Shown: positions 25,172-38,290, counted from the stretch's first letter. The stretch is 42,047 nt of DNA from Marinimicrobium sp. (GCA_027322215.1 DAHVRW010000002.1:1-42047); one strand, 5' to 3'. Program-made: numbers and translations. The notes: generated by a model not told the origin, from the letters alone.

Positions 25172-26368
25172 ATGAGTTCACTCACCAACAAACGAATTCT
25201 GCTGGGTATCACCGGCGGCATCGCGGCCTATAAAAGTGCCGAGCTAGTACGCCGGCTAAAAGAGCGCGGCGCCGACGTGCGCGTAATCATGACCCAAGCC
25301 GCTCAGGAGTTCATTACGCCGTTAACCCTGCAGGCATTATCGGGCAACCCGGTGCACACCGATTTGCTGGACCCGCAAGCCGAAGCCGCCATGGGCCACA
25401 TTGAATTGGCCCGCTGGGCGGACTTGGTTCTGGTTGCCCCAGCCAGCGCCAACTTCATCGCGCGCTTAAGTGCAGGGCGGGGCGACGACCTGTTAAGCGC
25501 CCTGTGCCTGGCCACCACTGCGCCTATCGCTCTGGCACCGGCCATGAATCAGGGCATGTGGCACAACCAGGCCACCCAAGACAATCTGACCACACTGCGC
25601 GCCCGGGATGTACGCCTGTTAGGCCCCGCTGCCGGCAGCCAGGCATGCGGTGAAACAGGACTTGGGCGCATGCTCGAGCCGGAGCAGCTGGCCAAGGCCT
25701 GCGCAGAGCAGTTCGCCTCCGGTTTACTCACCGGCAAGCGCGTGGTGATTACCGCTGGGCCCACGCGGGAAGCCATTGATCCGGTGCGTTATCTGAGCAA
25801 TCACAGCTCGGGCAAGATGGGCTACGCTTTGGCCGAAGCGGCGGTTGAAGCCGGCGCACAGGTGGTTCTGATCAGCGGGCCGACGCACTTGCCGCCGCCG
25901 GAACGAGTCGCACTGGTGCCAGTCGTTAGCGCACAGCAAATGTACGATGCTGCCCTGAAGCATGCCGCCGGATGCGATCTGTTTATTGGCGCCGCCGCTG
26001 TGGCCGATTACCGCCCGGAACAGGTCGCCTCTGAGAAAATTAAAAAAGGTGTGGAAGAGCACACCACGCTCACGCTGGTGAAAAACCCCGACATTATCGC
26101 CGCGGTGGCCCGGCTCGCGCCCAAGCCCTACACCGTCGGCTTCGCGGCGGAAAGCGAGCGATTGCTGGAACACGCTCGAACCAAACTCGAACGCAAAACG
26201 CTGGATGCGGTGATCGCTAACGATATCAGCGAGGAAGGTATCGGCTTTAATAGCGACGACAATGCGGTGACGTTTATCGACAACGAGCGTTCTATACAAC
26301 TGGACCAACGCCGCAAATCGCAACTGGCGCGGGATCTGGTTGCTCTCGTAGCGGCGCGCTTGCGCTGA
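25172..26368 (+). CDS. coaBC: CoaBC, phosphopantothenoylcysteine synthetase/decarboxylase
   Basis: A bifunctional enzyme of coenzyme A synthesis that joins 4'-phosphopantothenate to cysteine (CoaB) and decarboxylates the product (CoaC). The N-terminal flavoprotein part shows GITGGIAAYKSAELVR, the catalytic His in GHIELARWAD, APAMNQGMW and the active-site Cys in SQACGETGLGRM. The CoaB part starts near residue 190 with ITAGPTREAIDPVRYLSNHSSGKMG, followed by EKIKKG, KNPDIIA and IANDISEEGIGFNSD. The ATG at 25172 (MSSLTNK) is preferred to the track's TTG, giving 398 aa. In Pseudomonas dut follows directly; here the next gene is algC. Confidence 0.97.
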   Translation: MSSLTNKRILLGITGGIAAYKSAELVRRLKERGADVRVIMTQAAQEFITPLTLQALSGNPVHTDLLDPQAEAAMGHIELARWADLVLVAPASANFIARLSAGRGDDLLSALCLATTAPIALAPAMNQGMWHNQATQDNLTTLRARDVRLLGPAAGSQACGETGLGRMLEPEQLAKACAEQFASGLLTGKRVVITAGPTREAIDPVRYLSNHSSGKMGYALAEAAVEAGAQVVLISGPTHLPPPERVALVPVVSAQQMYDAALKHAAGCDLFIGAAAVADYRPEQVASEKIKKGVEEHTTLTLVKNPDIIAAVARLAPKPYTVGFAAESERLLEHARTKLERKTLDAVIANDISEEGIGFNSDDNAVTFIDNERSIQLDQRRKSQLARDLVALVAARLR

Positions 26369-26465
26369 AAAAAACACACCAGAAAACAGGTATCATAGGC
26401 CGCGCTTTTTTTGGAATCTTGTACCGGCGGCCGCTTAGTTCGACACAAATCACTTGGGGACACGC

Positions 26466-29887
<3,422 letters not shown>

Positions 29888-29993
29888 GCAGCGCAATAGG
29901 TCGCAGTTGCATATTGAAGCACAGCACAGTTCCATATAGGATGGTATGCGCGCCATCCGCGACAAGTCCCACCTGAACAGCCGATAAAGCACT

Positions 29994-30614
29994 ATGAGCA
30001 AAGCAAGTAATAAAGTGTCCCGCCGTCAACAGATATTGGAATCCTTGGCACGCATGTTGGAAGCAAGCCCTGGGGCACGCATCACCACGGCGGCACTGGC
30101 CCGAGAGGTGGGCGTTTCCGAAGCGGCTCTTTACCGCCACTTCCCCAGCAAGTCCAAGATGTTTGAAGGTCTGATCGAGTTTATCGAGGAGACCATTTTC
30201 ACGCGCATTACGCTGATTCTGTCCGAAGAGCAAACCGCGTTACGCAGCTGCGAAAAAATCCTGCTGTTATTGCTGACCTTCACCGAACGCAACCCCGGCA
30301 TTACCCGCCTGCTCACCGGCGATGCACTGACCGGCGAAACAGAGCGCCTGCGTAATCGTGTCGCGCAACTGTTTGAGCGCGTGGAGACACAATTGAAGCA
30401 GGTGCTGCGTGAAGCGGAACTGCGTGAGGGCCTGCGCCCGAGCCTGCCTCTTTCCGCCGCCGCCAATTTGCTGATGGCGTGCGCTGAAGGGCGTATTACT
30501 CAGTTTGTGCGCAGCGAGTTTCGCCGCCTACCCACCGAGCATTGGGCTGACCAGTGGCCAGTGATTACCGAAGGCTTGATGCGTGAGCCGCAGCTGCATC
30601 CGGTTATGGGTTAG
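29994..30614 (+). CDS. slmA: SlmA, nucleoid occlusion factor (TetR family)
   Basis: A 206-aa TetR-fold DNA-binding protein. The N-terminal helix-turn-helix reads [32 protein letters not shown], and the body ([50 protein letters not shown]) is characteristic of SlmA rather than metabolite-responsive TetR repressors. SlmA bound to its chromosomal sites blocks FtsZ polymerisation over the nucleoid. It lies between argB and pyrE as in many gammaproteobacteria. Its stop overlaps the end of the convergent DUF4124 gene by 11 bases. Confidence 0.95.
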   Translation: MSKASNKVSRRQQILESLARMLEASPGARITTAALAREVGVSEAALYRHFPSKSKMFEGLIEFIEETIFTRITLILSEEQTALRSCEKILLLLLTFTERNPGITRLLTGDALTGETERLRNRVAQLFERVETQLKQVLREAELREGLRPSLPLSAAANLLMACAEGRITQFVRSEFRRLPTEHWADQWPVITEGLMREPQLHPVMG

Positions 30615-31218
30615 CGCGCTGCTGATTTATCAATTCTTCAAAACGGGCAATATCGCGATCGAAGCTCTGCGCCGTTTCCTGGTATTCCAACGTGCGCTGC
30701 TCAATTTGCTGCAGTAAATCCTGTTCTTCCTGATTCAGACTGGCGAGTCCCTCGAGAATGCTTTCGGGCACCTCTCGACCACTGCGTTCCAAACCGGCGG
30801 CGCGGGTTTCCATGTTTCTGGCACGGGCGCGCACACTGTTCACATTGCCCTCCAGTACCGCAATATTGCTTTGCAATGTGTTCAAGCGCCGCTCTTTAGC
30901 CGCAAGGATGTCCGCAACGGTGCTATAACGGCGCCGCAGCTCCGCATCTTGACGCTGGCGCTCCTCCGCCAATTCCCGCTCTTGGGCCCGACGCTCCAAT
31001 TCCTCTTTACTGGGTGCGGGCGCGACGGTGCGTACCACCGTGCCGCCGATGGTCACAACTTCGTAACCTAAAGGAACGTATTCGGGGGGGATCCGATCAT
31101 TAATCACCGTAACCCCGTGCTCATTGGTGTAGCGGTAGTACACCTTCTCGGCAGCCCATGGGCCGCTGGCGGATACCAGGGCTGCGCATAGCGCCGCAGC
31201 CAGGTAAAACTTTTTCAT
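30604..31218 (-). CDS. DUF4124 domain protein with coiled coil, exported
   Basis: A 204-aa protein with a clear signal peptide ([22 protein letters not shown]). A short DUF4124 domain follows, with [20 protein letters not shown] at about 25-44, a motif common in periplasmic proteins of gammaproteobacteria. The remainder (about 75-200) is highly charged and predicted to be coiled coil, rich in Glu, Arg and Gln with heptad-like spacing. The function is unknown; an envelope-structural or scaffolding role is plausible. AAGAGG precedes the ATG. It is downstream of pyrE on the same strand with a 37-base gap and likely shares its transcript. Confidence 0.85.
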   Translation of the reverse strand: MKKFYLAAALCAALVSASGPWAAEKVYYRYTNEHGVTVINDRIPPEYVPLGYEVVTIGGTVVRTVAPAPSKEELERRAQERELAEERQRQDAELRRRYSTVADILAAKERRLNTLQSNIAVLEGNVNSVRARARNMETRAAGLERSGREVPESILEGLASLNQEEQDLLQQIEQRTLEYQETAQSFDRDIARFEELINQQRANP

Positions 31219-31255
31219 TGGTTCACGCCTCTTTCGTTATCGGTTCGTCGCCCCG

Positions 31256-31903
31256 CTAATCCTCCACGCCGTATTGGGCCCGGTAGGCGCCAATGGTCTC
31301 CAGTACCGATTCCTGGCCACCTTGTTGGCGTAGATAGTCGACGATATGCTCCAGCTTTATAATGCTGATCACTGGCACGCCATAGGTCTGCTCCACTTCC
31401 TGTATCGCGGAAAGCTCCTTTTGACCACGCTCCTGTCGGTTCAAACCAATCAGTACGGCCGCTGGCTGGGCCCCAGCCTCGGCAATCATGCTCATCACTT
31501 CGCGCACGGCGGTACCGGCGGTGATCACATCGTCCACAATCACAACCCGCCCCGCCAGAGGTGCTCCCACTAAAGAGCCGCCCTCGCCGTGATCTTTCGC
31601 CTCTTTTCGATTGTAGCAATAGGGAACATCGGCGCCATGATGATCAGCCAGGGCGATGGCCGTTGTGGCCGCCAGAGGAATACCTTTATAGGCGGGGCCA
31701 AACACCAAATCGGCAGCCACCCCGGACGATACCAGCGCCTGAGCGTAACAGCGGCCCAGCTCGGCCAGAGCTCGACCTGTTTGAAATCGGCCGGCGTTAA
31801 AAAAGTAGGGGCTGGTGCGGCCCGACTTTAAGGTAAACTCACCAAACCCAAGCGCCTGGTGCTCAAGTGCCAATTCAATAAACTGGCGCTGGTACATTTC
31901 CAT
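31256..31903 (-). CDS. pyrE: PyrE, orotate phosphoribosyltransferase
   Basis: A 215-aa enzyme that makes orotidine 5'-monophosphate from orotate and PRPP in pyrimidine synthesis. Visible features: the N-terminal [29 protein letters not shown], the mobile catalytic loop [13 protein letters not shown], and the PRPP signature [16 protein letters not shown] at about residues 119-134. Length is normal. It is divergent from crc, the arrangement also known in Pseudomonas. Confidence 0.97.
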   Translation of the reverse strand: MEMYQRQFIELALEHQALGFGEFTLKSGRTSPYFFNAGRFQTGRALAELGRCYAQALVSSGVAADLVFGPAYKGIPLAATTAIALADHHGADVPYCYNRKEAKDHGEGGSLVGAPLAGRVVIVDDVITAGTAVREVMSMIAEAGAQPAAVLIGLNRQERGQKELSAIQEVEQTYGVPVISIIKLEHIVDYLRQQGGQESVLETIGAYRAQYGVED

Positions 31904-32074
31904 GCAAACTTCCCGTGAATAGACTAGATTAATACAACAGTTCGGCAGGACACACGCGGTAACATTCTACTTTTATTGGCATCCAATAAGCTTGTGGTGG
32001 CCCGAATACTCGGCGAGTTAACACAAAACTTGCAGCCTCGGGTATCATACACAGTCCATAATAAAGGGGCTAAC

Positions 32075-32845
32075 ATGAGAGTTATCAATCTGAGTGTCGA
32101 TGGCATCTTTCAAGCAGCGCAGCGCGGCCTGTTCCAATGGCTCGATAGCCAGGATGCAGACGTTATTTGCTTGCAGGACCTGCGTGCCCTGGAACCCGAA
32201 ATGGATAACCCAGCGTTCCAACTAGACGGCTATTTCGCCTATTTTTTTGATTCAGGAACTGAACACTACAACGGTGTCGCCATTTATACCCGCAAACAAC
32301 CCAAGGCGCTGATTTATGGCATGGGGTTTTCTTCCGGCGTGGACATGGAAGGCCGATACCTGCAAGTGGATTACGAGCAATTGAGCATTGGTTCACTGCT
32401 GGCTCCAAGCGCCACCTCCAGCGCCGAATCCCAGGAAGTCAAAATCAGCTTTTTTGACGATATGCAGGCTCATCTGGAAAAAATCACCCGCAAGCGCCGA
32501 CAGTTCATTTTTTGCGGTAACTGGGCCATGGCGCACACGCCACGGGATGTTTCCAACAGCGACGACAACGAAAACGAGTCGGGCTTTCTGCCACACGAGC
32601 GGCAGTGGCTGAGCCAAGTGTTCAATCAAATTGGCTATGTGGACGCGTTTCGAAAATACAACAAAGACGCGGACGAATACAGCTGGTGGCCGAGCGGAAC
32701 AATCAACCAAGGCGAAGGTTGGCGCACCGACTTTCAAGTGGTTTCCGCGCCGATTGGTAATCGGGTTGAGCACGCTGCCATTTACAAATCACAGCAGTTT
32801 TCCAGCCATTTGCCGGTCATTATTGATTACGATCTGGAGCTGTGA
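32075..32845 (+). CDS. crc: Crc, catabolite repression control protein
   Basis: A 256-aa protein of the exonuclease/endonuclease/phosphatase fold. Much of it lines up with P. aeruginosa Crc as I remember it: DADVICLQDLRA, FQLDGYFAYFFDS, GVAIYTRKQPKALIYGMGF, GRYLQVDYEQLSI, GFLPHERQWLSQVF, YSWWPSG and FSSHLPVIIDYD. The exonuclease III position LQE is LQD here. In Pseudomonas Crc is not a nuclease; it assists Hfq in blocking translation of catabolic mRNAs. The ATG at 32075 has AAGGGG six bases upstream; the track's start adds 33 unlikely residues. It is divergent from pyrE and convergent with rph, as in Pseudomonas. Confidence 0.93.
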   Translation: MRVINLSVDGIFQAAQRGLFQWLDSQDADVICLQDLRALEPEMDNPAFQLDGYFAYFFDSGTEHYNGVAIYTRKQPKALIYGMGFSSGVDMEGRYLQVDYEQLSIGSLLAPSATSSAESQEVKISFFDDMQAHLEKITRKRRQFIFCGNWAMAHTPRDVSNSDDNENESGFLPHERQWLSQVFNQIGYVDAFRKYNKDADEYSWWPSGTINQGEGWRTDFQVVSAPIGNRVEHAAIYKSQQFSSHLPVIIDYDLEL

Positions 32846-32872
32846 CGGAGCGCCATCACAGCCCAGATCAAC

Positions 32873-33592
32873 TTACTCGGCTAGCGCCGCCTTTTGCATT
32901 TCGTGCAATTGCGCGATTCCTTTTTTCGCTAATGCCATCATGGCGGCCAGCTCCGCTTCGGTAAACGGCTCCATTTCGGCTGTGCCTTGCACCTCGATCA
33001 AACCGCCATCATCCCCCATCACGACGTTCATATCAGTCCCGGCCTGAGAATCCTCGGGGTAATCCAAATCCAGCACCGGCTGTCCTTGATAAATACCCAC
33101 TGAGACCGAAGCGATGGCGCGCTTTAAGGGCTCGGTACTAATGTGCCCGCTGTTTTGCAGGAACCTAACCGCGTCGGCCAGCGCCACCCACGCACCGGTG
33201 ATGGAGGCGGTGCGCGTGCCGCCATCGGCCTGAATCACATCACAATCCACGTGAATGGTGTGCTCACCGAGCGCACGCAAGTCCACCGCGGCGCGCAACG
33301 AGCGACCAATCAGCCGCTGAATCTCCACCGTACGTCCACCTTGTTTGCCCCGCGCCGCTTCGCGACCCATGCGCGTGTTGGTAGAGCGGGGCAACATCCC
33401 GTACTCGGCCGTAAGCCAACCCTGACCCTGCCCCCGTAAAAACGGCGGCACACCCTCGACCACACTGGCGGTGCAAATTACTTTAGTATCCCCAAACTCC
33501 ACCAGCACGGAACCCTCGGCGTGTTTTGTATAGCCGCGGGTCAAACGCACGGGTCTCAATTGATCGGGCTGGCGTCCACTGGGGCGTTGCAT
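32873..33592 (-). CDS. rph: RNase PH
   Basis: A 239-aa phosphorolytic 3'-5' exoribonuclease that trims tRNA precursors. Family sequence is clear: [32 protein letters not shown] at the N-terminus, [29 protein letters not shown] with the substrate-binding Arg residues, [19 protein letters not shown], and [20 protein letters not shown] with the phosphate-site residues. The ATG at 33592 with AGGA six bases upstream is the start; the track's TTG at 33634 is rejected. It is divergent from yicC. Confidence 0.97.
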   Translation of the reverse strand: MQRPSGRQPDQLRPVRLTRGYTKHAEGSVLVEFGDTKVICTASVVEGVPPFLRGQGQGWLTAEYGMLPRSTNTRMGREAARGKQGGRTVEIQRLIGRSLRAAVDLRALGEHTIHVDCDVIQADGGTRTASITGAWVALADAVRFLQNSGHISTEPLKRAIASVSVGIYQGQPVLDLDYPEDSQAGTDMNVVMGDDGGLIEVQGTAEMEPFTEAELAAMMALAKKGIAQLHEMQKAALAE

Positions 33593-33752
33593 AGGCGGTC
33601 CTGTCTGGTTGTGATTGAATGGGCGATCGGCCAAGCTGTGTTAATAAGTTGTGTTAATATTTGTAAAGCCCAAGCAGGGCTGTATTACTGGAGCGAACTT
33701 TACCAGCTCTCACGAACAATCGTAACCGCCTACCGCGAATGGGGACCACTTG

Positions 33753-34655
33753 ATGACACGCAGCATGACCGGCTTCGCCCGGCAGGAACAGACATTTTCT
33801 TGGGGCAATGCCATTTGGGAGCTGCGCAGTGTTAATCACCGCTACCTGGAAACCAGTTTCCGCCTGCCCGACACCCTGCGCGAGCTCGAGCCCAAACTGC
33901 GAGACGCCGTTCGCCAGACATTGCAACGGGGCAAACTCGAAGCCACCTTGCACCTGCAACTGGAGCAAGCCAGCGAACAAACGATTGGTTTGAACATGGA
34001 GCGCGTTCGTCAGCTGGCCCTGGCCGGTCAACAAATCACCGCGCAACTGGATCAGGCCGCACCCATTAACCCACTGGAAATACTCCGATGGCCAGGCGTG
34101 ATACAGGAGGCGGAGCTGGACCGGGAAACCATGCAGCAAGCCGTTTTGAAACTGTTTGACAGCAGCTTGCAGCAATTGGTTGAACACCGCACTCGCGAAG
34201 GCGCCGAGCTGGAACAACACCTTCTGCAGCGGCTGAGCACCATCAGCGAACACGTGGTCCACCTACGCCAGCGTATGCCCGACATCATTCAAGCCCAGAG
34301 GGAGAAGCTGCAATCCAAAATCGCCGCCCTGCAAGTGGAACTCGACCCGGAGCGTCTGGAACAAGAGATTGCCTTACTGGCCCAAAAAGCCGACGTGGAC
34401 GAAGAGCTGGACCGCCTCGACACCCACGTCATCGAAGTCAAACACACCCTCAAGCAAAGCAGTTCTCTGGGCCGACGCCTCGATTTTTTAATGCAAGAAC
34501 TCAACCGCGAAGCGAACACCTTATCGTCAAAGGCCGTGGTAGCCGAAACGACTCAAGTGGCGGTGGAGCTGAAGGTATTGATTGAGCAAATGCGGGAGCA
34601 GGTGCAGAATATTGAGTCATTTTTATCGCCTGACGACTATTGTAGGCGACGTTAA
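33753..34655 (+). CDS. yicC: YicC family endoribonuclease
   Basis: A 300-aa protein of the YicC/YloC family, slightly longer than the usual 287-290. It opens MTRSMTGFARQE and WELRSVNHRYLETSFRLP, and the C-terminal DUF1732 part is seen in ADVDEELDRLDTHVIEVKHTL, GRRLDFLMQELNREANTLSSK and EQMREQVQNIE, followed by an additional short tail. YicC has been reported as an endoribonuclease acting in RNA turnover. The ATG at 33753 follows GGGGA by seven bases; the track begins one codon earlier at TTG. gmk normally follows in Pseudomonas and E. coli but does not here. Confidence 0.95.
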   Translation: MTRSMTGFARQEQTFSWGNAIWELRSVNHRYLETSFRLPDTLRELEPKLRDAVRQTLQRGKLEATLHLQLEQASEQTIGLNMERVRQLALAGQQITAQLDQAAPINPLEILRWPGVIQEAELDRETMQQAVLKLFDSSLQQLVEHRTREGAELEQHLLQRLSTISEHVVHLRQRMPDIIQAQREKLQSKIAALQVELDPERLEQEIALLAQKADVDEELDRLDTHVIEVKHTLKQSSSLGRRLDFLMQELNREANTLSSKAVVAETTQVAVELKVLIEQMREQVQNIESFLSPDDYCRRR

Positions 34656-34688
34656 TCACTGCGAGTAAATCGACCATAGATTACCGGT

Positions 34689-34719
34689 GCGGCTGAACGG
34701 GCTCGAGCCCAGACGCCGC
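34689..34719. repeat. Palindrome between convergent genes
   Basis: GGGCTCGAGCCC (34699-34710) is a perfect 12-bp palindrome, flanked by GCGGC and GCCGC arms that extend the fold with an internal loop. It lies between the ends of yicC and the carboxymuconolactone-decarboxylase-like gene and may act as a bidirectional transcription stop, though no T run follows on either strand. Confidence 0.4.
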
Positions 34720-34772
34720 CTACACAGTCACACCACATTACCCCCGGCGGCTTGCCCCACGGCTCACTTTCA

Positions 34773-35183
34773 TCACTCTCCCTTTTTTGAAATCGCCACA
34801 CCCTGCTCAGCGAAAACCTCCTGAGCCACTTTCAATGCGTTGAGCGCGCGGGGGAAACCGACGTAGGGAATCAGGTGCATGATGCAGCCGATAATTTCGT
34901 CTGGGGTTAAGCCGACGTTGAGACCGGTGATCACGTGCATGCCAATTTGCGGTGTGCCTTGAGCCACCAGGGCTGAAATCGTGGTAAGTACCTTTTGTTT
35001 GTTATCCAAGCCGGGGCGGGCATAAATATCACCAAAGGCAAACTCCACTACCAACCGGGTCAGGTCCGGGGCTACGTCCTTAAAGCTTTCACCGACTTCC
35101 ATATGGCCCGTGGGGCTTTGGTCGTTAGGCACCGTTAACTCTTCGAGCTTTGCCATGCCTTTCTGGTAGCGATCGCTGGTCAT
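34773..35183 (-). CDS. Carboxymuconolactone decarboxylase family protein
   Basis: A 136-aa all-helical protein. The family core is GMHVITGLNVGLTPDEIIGCIMHLIPYVGFPRALNALK at about residues 78-115, preceded by KQKVLTTISALVAQG. The AhpD-type CxxC is absent (a single Cys in GCIMH), so peroxiredoxin-reducing activity is unlikely; many members have unknown roles. The ATG at 35183 with AAGGAG six bases upstream fixes the start; the track's longer version reads through non-coding sequence. It is divergent from the glycoside hydrolase gene. Confidence 0.88.
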   Translation of the reverse strand: MTSDRYQKGMAKLEELTVPNDQSPTGHMEVGESFKDVAPDLTRLVVEFAFGDIYARPGLDNKQKVLTTISALVAQGTPQIGMHVITGLNVGLTPDEIIGCIMHLIPYVGFPRALNALKVAQEVFAEQGVAISKKGE

Positions 35184-35484
35184 AACTATCTCCTTAAACG
35201 AGGGGGATATTCGGAATGTGATGGATGGAGCCGGTCCGGGAGTGCAAACCGGGCACTGTTGGCGCAGCGGCGGACATGCTAGAGCCGAAGCGACGCCATG
35301 CAGCTTTGTGGACACCATTGTAAACGAAGCGCAATTTATCGCGAGGTTCCCAGGCCAAACCGTCGGGACCAGCGGTTGGCGTCACGGGCCTGCAGTCGTG
35401 GCGAATTGCGAAAACACAGACTACGCTAGATGGAGAGACGCGCCTTTCGATAACCTAATTCAATTACATAAAAAGAACATTGCT
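35184..35484. other. Divergent intergenic region
   Basis: About 300 bases between the carboxymuconolactone-decarboxylase-like gene and the glycoside hydrolase. The hydrolase reading frame stays open across it (the track starts at 35218), but the translation there lacks protein character and precedes the lipoprotein signal. I see no convincing promoter hexamers; the last 60 bases before the hydrolase are A/T-rich. Confidence 0.5.
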
Positions 35485-38238
35485 ATGTTTCCACGCCTGT
35501 TACTTTCGTTGTCTTTTCTAATCGTGCTGAGCGCCTGTAGCGGCTCATCGGGTTCTGCCTCCGTTGTGGAGCCACCGACGGAAGTTCCAACCGATCCGGC
35601 GCTGGAGCCGGAGCCGTCGCCACGCGGCAGTCAAATAGCGCCGTTTGTGCTGCCTTTTGACGACGCCAGCGACGGTGTCACCCATATGGGCACGCGCTTG
35701 AATCATGTGCCGGCGGGCAAGTTCGGCTCATTGATTGTCAATGATGATGGGCATTTCGCCTTTGAGAGCTCCGCTCAGCGGGAGCGTTTTTGGGGCGTGA
35801 ACATCACCGCCCGCTCGGCCTTTCCCACCGAGCAGGATGCTGAGGCGGTGGCTGGGCGCCTGGCCAAATTCGGCGTAAACCTGGTGCGCTTCCATCACAT
35901 GGATCACAACTGGGGTGGTCTAGGACTGATTGATTACAGCCAGGGCAACTCACAGCACTTCAATACAAAGGCGCTTCAGCGGCTGGATTATTTCATCGCC
36001 CAGCTCAAAAACCAGGGCATCTACACCAACCTCAACCTTATTAATGCCCGTGAGTTTATGGCCAGCGACGGCATTCCCGCCTCAATTGGTGAACATGAGT
36101 GGGACGAGCTGGACTGGAAAGAGCGGCAAATTATGGGGTTTTTTATTCCAGAGATTCGTGCGCTGGAACAAGTCTACGCGTACGAACTGCTCACCCGGGT
36201 CAACCCTTACACGAAACTGACCTACGCCCAAGACCCAGCCATTGCCTTTGTGGAAATCAACAATGAGAACAGCCTATTCCAACAATATTTGGACGGCAAC
36301 ATGGACCTTTGGCCCGACTCCATCCGTGCACTTTTGCAGGAGAAGTGGAATCAGTGGTTAGCCGAGGAGCACGACGACACGGCGGCAATGGCGAAGGCGT
36401 GGGGTGCCCGAGAGGAGTCTTTTGGCAGCGAAATGCTAACCGCGCTCGATAGCAGTGCATTTACCCACGATGACGCCGGCTGGGTTTTGGAAAGGCACAG
36501 TGGCGCTCAGGCTCAGGCAATTGTGAATGCCCACGACCGAACTGGCGCGCGCATTAAGGTGACCGAAAGCGGCACCGAAGGCTGGCATGTGCAACTGGTG
36601 CATCCCGGGTTGAGCATCACCGACGGCGAACTGTACACCTTGTCTTTCGCCCTGCGCTCACCGGATTACGACTCCATCTCAGTGGCACTGCAACAGGATT
36701 ATGGAAACTATGAACTGCGGGTCCCATACCAACTGACACCCAGCAACCAGTGGCAGGAGTACAAGTTTACGTTTGTTGGCCCGGAGGACGACGACAACCT
36801 TCGCCTGGCTTTTAGTGGCCTGGGCACGGCGACGGGGCAGCTCGATCTGTCCGAGGTGAGCTTGCGTCGTGGCGGCTCCATAGGCCAGTTGCCCGCTGGC
36901 CAGACCCTAGAGGCGAAAACCGTTGCACTTAACCTGCGCAACAACGGTTACACCATCGAGCGCAACCGGGAATGGATGCGTTTTCTCCGTGCTCTGGAAC
37001 AGAACTATTGGAGCGACATGCACGATTACGTGAAGAACGGGCTGGGATTCAACGGCCTGGTCACCGGGACTCAGTTGATGAACAGCCCGCCGAGCACCCA
37101 GAACGAATACCCGTTTATCGACGCTCACGCCTATTGGCAGCACCCGGCATTTCCGGGCGTGGCCTGGGACTCAGCCAATTGGACCGTGGGCAACGAATCC
37201 ATGGTCAACACCCTAAACAACACAATCCATCAGCTGGCTGGTCAGCGGATCGCGGATAAACCGTTTACCGTTTCCGAATACCAACACGCATCGCCCAACA
37301 CCTTCTCCAGCGAAGCGCCGCTGCTGGTCGCCGCCTACGGGGCGTTGCAGGATTGGGACGGCATTTATCTGTTTGCCTACGATGCGCGCTACCGGGACAC
37401 CAACGATTTGGACGGCCACTGGGATGCGGGTTTTTTCGATAACTTCTTCGATATGAACCAACACCCGAGCAAGATGGCCAACATGGCGTTGGGGGTCAAT
37501 TTGTTCCGGCGAGCCGATGTGGCGCCCGCTGAGCAACAGGTGCGATTGAACTTCAGTGCCGACCGGGAGCTCGACATTCTGGCCAGCCGGGGCAGTGCCT
37601 GGAACGTGGCCAACGCCTCGCACCTGGCGCCGCCGCCAAGGCTCGCACATACCCACCGCCTGGCGTTGGATACAAACGACACACCACAAGGCGTTGATGA
37701 ACCGCCTTCCATGGATAACGGGCACGTGGTGGTCGCCGATACCGAACAGCTAACGTGGGACTTAAGCCGTGCCGGAAAAGGCGTGGTGCTAGTGGACACC
37801 GACCGCACAAAGGCGGTGATTGGCTTTATCGATGACCGGGAGTTTGACCTAGGCGGCGTTAACATCGCCGTGCATAAAACGGAGCATGATTGGGCCACCG
37901 TGGCCCTCAGTGCCCAAAGCGGCAATCTGGCGCAGCCACAAGGCGCCGCCAGTTTACTGTTGGTCACCACCGGCCTAACCGACAATACCGGCATGGCCTG
38001 GAACAGCGCACGCACCTCCGTCGGCACGGACTGGGGACGAAGCCCGAGCCGAGTGGAAATCATTCCGCTCACGCTCACGCTGCCTTACCCCGCCGAGCGG
38101 ATCCGCGTATGGACTTTGGATTCCAGGGGCCAGCGCGATCACGCCCTGCCGGTGCATGACGCCGAGGGTCGCAGTCGTCTGGAGCTGGACGGCTCCACCG
38201 CCACACTGTGGTATGAAATCGATGTACAGGCGCACTAG
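35485..38238 (+). CDS. Lipoprotein glycoside hydrolase of clan GH-A with internal carbohydrate-binding module
   Basis: A 917-aa protein from the ATG at 35485. A lipoprotein signal (LSFLIVLSAC, Cys at about residue 19) and a Ser/Pro/Glu-rich spacer are followed by a GH5-like start (HFAFESSAQRERFWGVNITA, GVNLVRFHHMDHNW). The predicted acid/base is E261 in EINNENS and the nucleophile E598 in FTVSEYQH. Between them, about residues 333-464 look like a CBM4/9-type jelly roll (WVLERHSGAQAQ to LDLSEVSLRRGG), so the module appears inserted in the barrel. The C-terminal 250 residues look like beta-sandwich domains. The substrate is unknown; a beta-glucan or marine glycan is plausible. No ribosome site is obvious, but the signal peptide supports the start over 35218. 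Confidence 0.85.
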   Translation: MFPRLLLSLSFLIVLSACSGSSGSASVVEPPTEVPTDPALEPEPSPRGSQIAPFVLPFDDASDGVTHMGTRLNHVPAGKFGSLIVNDDGHFAFESSAQRERFWGVNITARSAFPTEQDAEAVAGRLAKFGVNLVRFHHMDHNWGGLGLIDYSQGNSQHFNTKALQRLDYFIAQLKNQGIYTNLNLINAREFMASDGIPASIGEHEWDELDWKERQIMGFFIPEIRALEQVYAYELLTRVNPYTKLTYAQDPAIAFVEINNENSLFQQYLDGNMDLWPDSIRALLQEKWNQWLAEEHDDTAAMAKAWGAREESFGSEMLTALDSSAFTHDDAGWVLERHSGAQAQAIVNAHDRTGARIKVTESGTEGWHVQLVHPGLSITDGELYTLSFALRSPDYDSISVALQQDYGNYELRVPYQLTPSNQWQEYKFTFVGPEDDDNLRLAFSGLGTATGQLDLSEVSLRRGGSIGQLPAGQTLEAKTVALNLRNNGYTIERNREWMRFLRALEQNYWSDMHDYVKNGLGFNGLVTGTQLMNSPPSTQNEYPFIDAHAYWQHPAFPGVAWDSANWTVGNESMVNTLNNTIHQLAGQRIADKPFTVSEYQHASPNTFSSEAPLLVAAYGALQDWDGIYLFAYDARYRDTNDLDGHWDAGFFDNFFDMNQHPSKMANMALGVNLFRRADVAPAEQQVRLNFSADRELDILASRGSAWNVANASHLAPPPRLAHTHRLALDTNDTPQGVDEPPSMDNGHVVVADTEQLTWDLSRAGKGVVLVDTDRTKAVIGFIDDREFDLGGVNIAVHKTEHDWATVALSAQSGNLAQPQGAASLLLVTTGLTDNTGMAWNSARTSVGTDWGRSPSRVEIIPLTLTLPYPAERIRVWTLDSRGQRDHALPVHDAEGRSRLELDGSTATLWYEIDVQAH

Positions 38239-38276
38239 CACTACCACCTTGTGGCACCGTACAAACCAGTGGAAAC

Positions 38277-38290
38277 TTGAGATATATCAA
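38277..38290 (+). promoter_or_regulatory. FNR/ANR box upstream of the nap operon
   Basis: TTGAGATATATCAA matches the FNR consensus TTGAT-N4-ATCAA in all but one fixed position. It is centred 84 bases before the napE ATG. A weak -10 (TACGCT, 38313-38318) would put the box near -41.5, the class II activator position; TATACA at 38319 is an alternative. This suggests oxygen-dependent control. Confidence 0.8.

Noticed and set aside
35218-35484. N-terminal 89 residues of the track's glycoside hydrolase ORF
   Set aside because: They precede a clear lipoprotein signal peptide and overlap the divergent promoter region.
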